8,613 bases of DNA from Nitrospiraceae bacterium. GTDB lineage: Bacteria; Nitrospirota; Thermodesulfovibrionia; Thermodesulfovibrionales; Dissulfurispiraceae. Below, piece after piece: positions 4,476-8,613 of the stretch. The translations under genes were made by a program, and so were the position numbers. The stretch's first letter is position 1. The number at the start of each line of letters is the position of its first letter. The DNA lies in assembly GCA_003170655.1 (NCBI GenBank), contig PMYY01000245.1, forward strand, positions 3,931-12,543, read 5' to 3'. The notes beneath the pieces were generated by a model. That model was not told the origin of the DNA and did no database searches. It was given only the letters and a program-made list of their open reading frames with translations.

Positions 4476-7400
4476 AGTCCTTGACTGCAACACTGAGGGT
4501 AGTGCATGCTTGTCATCCGCCGCTTCCGTCTTTTTCTTTCCGGTCTTTGTTGCTTCGTTCACGATAAGGGGCAAGACGGCACTGCCGCCGACGACCAGCC
4601 AGTCGATGAAGCCGATAGGAGTGATGCCGAGGAGAGTTCTCAGTCCCGGGACAACCATAGCGAGCACCTGGAGTCCCACAGAGCCTGCAATCGCGGCATT
4701 CAGATAAGGATTCGGTGGCAAGTTACCCTTGTCGAAAATACTGTGGGTTTCAGACCGGCAGCTGTATGCATGCAGGAGCTGACCCAGGGTGAGACTCGAA
4801 AAAGCAATCGTACCGGCGCTCGGGCCCATGCCGTAGCGTGATATGCCGTAGAAATAAGCCGACATGGAGCCTGCTGAAAGCATGGCAGATTCGAATGCTA
4901 TCCTCTTGAAATCAGAAGTCTTAATGATCGGTTCCCCTGGGTTCCGGGGTGGTCTTGCAAGCACATCCGGCTCAGGCTGTTCGAGCGCGAGAGCGAGTCC
5001 GGGAGCAATATCCGAAAGAAGATTGATCCAAAGCAGTTGCATGGCGTTCAGAGGATGGCCCATCCCTCCTGCAATTGCAGTGAACATGACCATGATTTCG
5101 CTCATGTTGGTGGAGAGGAGGAAGTGGACCGACTTTCTGATGTTGTTGTAAATGGTCCGTCCCTGGCTGATTGCGATGATCATAGTTTCGAGATTGTCAT
5201 CTTCGAGGATAACATCTGCGACTTCGCGAGCAACGTCCGTGCCTGTGTGTCCCATTGCTATGCCAATATCGGCAGCCTTGAGGGCCGGTCCGTCATTAAT
5301 ACCGTCTCCTGTCATAGCCACTATCTTGCCTACCGATTGCAACGACTGTACTATCTGGAGTTTATTAGCTGGGCTTACGCGCGCAAAGACATTGACTTTT
5401 TCGCACAAGGCTTTAAGTACCTCAGGATCGATGTCGGTGAGGTGTGTTGAATCCAGTATTTCCAACTGCTCGCTTTGGCTGAGGTTCAATTCCTTGCCGA
5501 TAGCGTATGCTGTGGCGCTCTGATCCCCTGTTATCATAACTGTATCTATGCCGGCGCCATGGAAGACGTCTATGATTTCCTTTACCCCGTTTCTGACAGG
5601 ATCGGCCATCCCTGTAAGACCGAGCCAGATGAAGTCTTCCCGCGCGTCGTCATTATTATCGCTGGTTTCTAGAAGTATGTAAGCCAAGCCGAGGACCCTC
5701 AGAGCGTTTCCGGCCATTCGTTCATTCTCTATCTCTATGTTCATCCTGTCATCATCCGAGAGAGGTATGACCTCCCCGTCTACAATGTGCCGGTTGCACA
5801 TCTGAAGTACTTCGCCAGGGCTTCCTTTCAGCGCGACTAGTTTTCTATTGTCGGGAACTGCGTGTATTGTCGTCATGAAATTGCGCATCTCGGCGCGGTG
5901 GCCGATACCCGAACGGGCAAATTTATGTCTGAGCTGAATAACATCGATCCCGGCGGCCAGTGCCATGTGAATAAGCGCGTTTTCGGTGGACGAGCCGCTA
6001 ACAATGTGTTTTTCAGTCAGTCCGACCGAGAGACCCATTCCCTTCACATCGACCACTAGCCCTTCGCACGGCTCTTTGGGCGTGCAGCGTTGGACTTCGC
6101 TTTCGTTGCATAGGACCGCTATATGAATAAGTCTGAGTAGTTCATCGCATTCATATGGGTTCAGGGACCTGTTGCCATGGAAGAATTTGCCGTCGGATAC
6201 TCTCACCTGTTTTCTTCCGGTGTGCAGCGCAACGATAGACATTCTATTGAGGGTTATGGTTCCGGTTTTATCCATGCATATCGTCTGAAGGGAACCGAGC
6301 GTTTCGACAGCGTCGAGGTGGCGAATGAGCACGTTGTGTTTCCGCATTCTTCGTATGCCGAGCGAAAGTGTTGTTGTTGCAACCGTAGGAAGTCCTTCAG
6401 GAACAGCAGCGACAGCGAGGGAAATTGATATTTTGAGCATCTGCAGGAAGCCGTATCCCCTCAGCAGACCGATCAGAAAAACAATTCCGCATACAGCACC
6501 GCTGATGAGCACAAGCTGCCCGCCCATTGTGTCAAGCTGGCGCTCCATCGGCGTTTGAGGTGGTCTGGCGGACCCTATGAGGGTCTGGATATGGCCGATT
6601 TCTGTGTATTTTCCCGTGGCCGTAACAACAGCCGCGCCTTGACCGCCTGTGACGATCGTACCCATATATACCATGTTCGTACGGTCGCCGAGAGGAATTT
6701 CTTTGTTCGCAGTCGTCCCATCATCACTGGGCTTAAGTGCTTTAGTGATCTTCAGGACCGGCAGGCTTTCTCCGGTTAGAGCCGATTCGTCGACGCTGAG
6801 CCGGTTTGCGTCGATGAGGCGGGCATCCGCAGGTATATACGTCCCGGGTCTCAAGGCGAGAATGTCGCCGAGAACAACCGCTTCCGCGCCTATCTCTCGT
6901 ATTTGTCCGTTCCTGACAACGAATGCAGTTGGTCTTACCATGCTTTTCAGAGAATTGATGGTCTTTTCGGACTGGCTCTCGGTAGCATAACCGATCCCTG
7001 CGTTTGTAACTACAACCGCCATAATTACGAGGGCATCGGCGACACCGCCGGTGACTACCGAAACTGCCGCAGCAACCCCCAGCAATGCGACCGGCAATGA
7101 TTTGAATTGCTCGATGAAGATGCTGAATCCTGAGCGGGGGACGGATTCAGGAAGCATGTTGGGACCGTATTGCTTCAGGCGCTCCTTCGCAGTGTCGTCG
7201 GCCAGCCCGAATGCCCCATCAGTCGCGACAAAACGCAGAACTGTACCCGCATCAAGAAGATGCCACTTTTCTACAGGCTGCTCTTCAGCATCTGCGACGA
7301 GCTTCCTGAGTTTTCTCCTGCCTTGGACAGCAACAGAGTCCGTTGATTTGGACTGTCGGCGCGCCGCAGTTTTTACCAAAGCGGCTTTCTTTCCATTGCC

Positions 7401-7664
7401 GCCTTGTGAGGCATTTACTGACTGTGATGCCGATTCGTTCTCCGATACGATCCCTTCGATGAGCGGTATGATCGACTGCCAGTTTTCACCGTAATTATGT
7501 GAGATCAGCAGGCTGCTTGTAAGCGTGTTGACGGAAAGGACAGAGATTCCCTCGAGTCCGGCAAAACCGCTTTCGATACGGCGCTTGAGCGACTCTGAGC
7601 GGTGGAGGCCGTCCACCTTGAATCGGACCCTGCCTTTGATCGTAGAATGGACAGCCTGAACCAC
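4461..7664 (-). CDS. P2-type cation-transporting ATPase with N-terminal HMA_2-like domain
   Basis: The 1067-residue inner-membrane pump has an HMA_2-like domain without CxxC (1-75), a polar Lys/Ser-rich linker (76-130), the cation-ATPase N-terminal segment (132-190), actuator motif TGES (297-300), M4 PEGLP (422-426), phosphorylation site DKTGT (Asp465), nucleotide-domain KGSPG (613-617), TGDQ (712-715) and hinge TGDGINDGPAL (785-795), then C-terminal helices M5-M10 to about 1036. Ion-site positions match SERCA-type Ca2+ pumps: Glu423, Asn853/Glu856 in M5 (STNMSE), Asn881/Asp885 in M6 (NLLSD, Ser replacing the usual Thr). Ca2+ or Mn2+ export is likely from family knowledge, but the ion is not proven. 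Start is GTG at 7664 with only a weak SD, two codons after the in-frame TAG of the upstream gene, so it is probably translationally coupled. The length exceeds bacterial P2A pumps (about 900) because of the added domain and linker. Confidence 0.94.
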   Translation of the reverse strand: MVQAVHSTIKGRVRFKVDGLHRSESLKRRIESGFAGLEGISVLSVNTLTSSLLISHNYGENWQSIIPLIEGIVSENESASQSVNASQGGNGKKAALVKTAARRQSKSTDSVAVQGRRKLRKLVADAEEQPVEKWHLLDAGTVLRFVATDGAFGLADDTAKERLKQYGPNMLPESVPRSGFSIFIEQFKSLPVALLGVAAAVSVVTGGVADALVIMAVVVTNAGIGYATESQSEKTINSLKSMVRPTAFVVRNGQIREIGAEAVVLGDILALRPGTYIPADARLIDANRLSVDESALTGESLPVLKITKALKPSDDGTTANKEIPLGDRTNMVYMGTIVTGGQGAAVVTATGKYTEIGHIQTLIGSARPPQTPMERQLDTMGGQLVLISGAVCGIVFLIGLLRGYGFLQMLKISISLAVAAVPEGLPTVATTTLSLGIRRMRKHNVLIRHLDAVETLGSLQTICMDKTGTITLNRMSIVALHTGRKQVRVSDGKFFHGNRSLNPYECDELLRLIHIAVLCNESEVQRCTPKEPCEGLVVDVKGMGLSVGLTEKHIVSGSSTENALIHMALAAGIDVIQLRHKFARSGIGHRAEMRNFMTTIHAVPDNRKLVALKGSPGEVLQMCNRHIVDGEVIPLSDDDRMNIEIENERMAGNALRVLGLAYILLETSDNNDDAREDFIWLGLTGMADPVRNGVKEIIDVFHGAGIDTVMITGDQSATAYAIGKELNLSQSEQLEILDSTHLTDIDPEVLKALCEKVNVFARVSPANKLQIVQSLQSVGKIVAMTGDGINDGPALKAADIGIAMGHTGTDVAREVADVILEDDNLETMIIAISQGRTIYNNIRKSVHFLLSTNMSEIMVMFTAIAGGMGHPLNAMQLLWINLLSDIAPGLALALEQPEPDVLARPPRNPGEPIIKTSDFKRIAFESAMLSAGSMSAYFYGISRYGMGPSAGTIAFSSLTLGQLLHAYSCRSETHSIFDKGNLPPNPYLNAAIAGSVGLQVLAMVVPGLRTLLGITPIGFIDWLVVGGSAVLPLIVNEATKTGKKKTEAADDKHALPSVLQSRTADAL

Positions 7665-7670
7665 CGCCTG

Positions 7671-8366
7671 CTACTGTCCTTTATGCTGAATTCTCTTTGT
7701 GGTCACCCCAGCTGCTGAGGTCTTTTTTTCAGGTGTGGAGGTGCGTCCTGTGCCCTTCGGTAAAGCGGCAGAGGCGACTTCCTTAACCCCTTCGACTACT
7801 CCCACGAGCATCTCTCTGACTGTTTTAACAGCCGATGTGCCGATAGTTCCGGCTGCCTCGATCGCGCCACCCACAGCGACTTTTGCCACTTCTTCGACAT
7901 TGCCGCCGGTCTCCTTTGCAGCTTCAATGACTCCGTCGACAGCCCTTCTTGCAACGAGGCCCACATCTGCACCGATCTCTGCAGCGCCTTTCACAGCTCC
8001 TTTGACGGTCTGCGCTGCGACCTTAACGACATCGCCACCCACGTCGCTCACGCCCATTACAACTCCCTTGGCCACATTCTTGGTGCTTAGGATTAGACCG
8101 GTGCCGACTTCTTCAGTGGCCTGGATAGCTCCTTTCACAACATCTTTGGTGATCCCGAGGCCTTCGTTCGCAACCGTTCCCGTAGCACGTAAGGCGTTGG
8201 AAACAGTGTTTCTGACAAGGCTGACTATCTCTGCTTCTATCTCGTTAATTCCCTTGAGACTGCTGATAATGCCAGCCTTGACGCTCGCTCCGGCCTTACC
8301 AACATCTTGCTTAACACTCTCAACTTCTTCTATTACCTGCTCTTTGCGCGAATTCTTGCGTGCCAT
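7671..8366 (-). CDS. Amphipathic 22-residue-repeat helical protein (apolipoprotein/LEA-like)
   Basis: The 231-residue protein starts at ATG 8366 behind GGAGGTG (8371-8377). After a charged N-terminus (1-50), residues 54-197 are built from about seven 22-residue units of the form V.G(A/V)(I/V).(A/G)..E.G....V..VA. Gly recurs at 79, 101, 123, 145, 167 and 189, and a second Gly at 88, 110, 132, 154 and 176: an exact 22-residue period. Such 11/22-mer repeats form long amphipathic helices that lie on lipid or hydrophobic surfaces, as in apolipoproteins, synucleins, perilipins and group-3 LEA proteins. The tail (200-231) is Lys/Ser/Thr-rich. No signal peptide or transmembrane helix. It is the first gene of the operon and directly precedes the ATPase in the same frame, separated by one TAG. 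A membrane-surface scaffold or stress role near the pump is inferred; no named family recognised. Confidence 0.85.
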   Translation of the reverse strand: MARKNSRKEQVIEEVESVKQDVGKAGASVKAGIISSLKGINEIEAEIVSLVRNTVSNALRATGTVANEGLGITKDVVKGAIQATEEVGTGLILSTKNVAKGVVMGVSDVGGDVVKVAAQTVKGAVKGAAEIGADVGLVARRAVDGVIEAAKETGGNVEEVAKVAVGGAIEAAGTIGTSAVKTVREMLVGVVEGVKEVASAALPKGTGRTSTPEKKTSAAGVTTKRIQHKGQ

Positions 8367-8404
8367 GAGACACCTCCCAGTGATGTTACGATATTAAACT
8401 TCAT

Positions 8405-8432
8405 TTCATAGTATAGATAATAAATTTATCAA
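8405..8432 (-). promoter_or_regulatory. Probable sigma-70 promoter of the repeat-protein/ATPase/metK operon
   Basis: On the minus strand TTGATA (8427-8432), a 16-base spacer and TATGAA (8405-8410) lie about 40 bases before the ATG at 8366. The spacer is occupied by the palindrome GATAA-N5-TTATC, so a protein bound there would block or remodel polymerase binding. Confidence 0.5.
8416..8430. promoter_or_regulatory. Palindromic operator candidate GATAA-N5-TTATC, second copy
   Basis: GATAATAAATTTATC differs at one base from GATAATTAATTTATC at 787-801. The similarity continues through TGTTAC (8438-8443) to about 8451. It overlaps the operon promoter, which suits a repressor site. Confidence 0.5.
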
Positions 8433-8458
8433 CTGATTGTTACCGGTTGATTACCCCT

Positions 8459-8613
8459 ATGTTAAATGTGCATGATGTTCTTCTTCAATATCGGGTATTA
8501 CCTGATCAGAGTACTAGTTCTTCCGGCGTCGATTTCAGTAAGATATTAAGCGCGTACCAAAAAGCGGTGTACCATGCAGGACCAGCAATGTTCCCCCTGC
8601 TGATTTGCATCAC
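8459..8613 (+). CDS. Possible 5' end of a divergent gene running off the right edge
   Basis: A frame starting with ATG at 8459 stays open for 51 codons to the window end (MLNVHDVLLQYRVLPDQ... FSKILSAYQKAVYHAGPAM). It would be divergent from the operon. No SD precedes the ATG and an opposite-strand frame overlaps it, so it may be chance. Confidence 0.25.
   Translation, partial: MLNVHDVLLQYRVLPDQSTSSSGVDFSKILSAYQKAVYHAGPAMFPLLICI
8506..8613 (-). CDS. Possible 3' end (or 34-aa ORF) entering from the right edge
   Basis: From the right edge the minus strand is open for 35 codons to a TGA at 8506-8508, reading IAGPAWYTAFWYALNILLKS and then TPEELVL. The aromatic, helical ending looks protein-like, and a gene end here would sit sensibly upstream of the operon promoter. 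It overlaps the plus-strand candidate; at most one is likely real. Confidence 0.25.
   Translation of the reverse strand: MMQISRGNIAGPAWYTAFWYALNILLKSTPEELVL

Noticed and set aside
4506..7494. Several plus-strand frames of 65-147 codons inside the ATPase gene
   Set aside because: They are antisense shadows of a complete, motif-rich ATPase and have no SDs or family features.
7699..8397. Plus-strand open frame of 232 codons opposite the 22-mer repeat gene
   Set aside because: It mirrors the repeat gene almost end to end, its product is a low-complexity Ala/Thr/Ser/Pro string, and it has no SD; it arises from the regular codon pattern of the real gene.
1..8613. CRISPR array, insertion sequence, tRNA or rRNA
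   Set aside because: No regularly spaced direct repeats, transposase motifs, terminal inverted repeats, cloverleaf or rRNA segments were found on reading both strands.

Overview
The window looks like a chromosomal segment of a Gram-negative bacterium. An exported protein has a PEP-CTERM-type C-terminal sorting signal, there is a TatA-family protein, and most genes carry AGGAGG-type ribosome binding sites. The combination of PEP-CTERM, a DUF3562-like protein and HMA_2-type domains would fit Nitrospirota or Desulfobacterota, but this is a weak guess because no rRNA or other phylogenetic marker is present.

Layout, left to right. (1) 1-619, minus: N-terminal part of an exported calcineurin-like metallophosphoesterase that runs off the left edge. 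(2) 620-935: divergent promoter region with a 19-bp palindrome. (3) 936-1376, plus: small exported protein. A convincing PEP-CTERM anchor lies just beyond its stop in another frame (to 1507), so the gene is frameshifted, or the sequence has an indel. (4) A convergent hairpin at 1566-1595. (5) 1634-2053 and 2101-2337, minus: a helical protein with a histone-H1-like Lys/Ala tail, preceded by a divergent TatA-like protein with a TTG start. (6) 2530-2901, plus: a small HMA_2-like protein with a glycine-rich hydrophobic tail, divergent from tatA. (7) 8366-2912, minus: a four-gene operon encoding a 22-residue-repeat amphipathic helical protein, a 1067-aa P2-type cation ATPase with an N-terminal HMA_2-like domain, a divergent S-adenosylmethionine synthetase (MetK-like), and a DUF3562-like small protein. 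(8) 8398-8613: operon promoter and an unresolved right edge.

The centre of interest is positions 1634-8366. An ion-pumping P-type ATPase is packed with an amphipathic repeat protein, a MetK paralogue that has lost residues usually needed for methionine/ATP handling but keeps phosphate-binding ones, a DUF3562-like protein, a free-standing copy of the ATPase's own N-terminal domain type, a TatA-like membrane protein and a Lys-rich helical protein. This looks like an accessory membrane transport or envelope-stress module whose parts are individually recognisable but whose joint role I cannot assign. A 36-bp promoter element (28/36 identical) occurs both upstream of this operon and in the phosphoesterase/PEP-CTERM intergenic region, suggesting that the two loci share a regulator.
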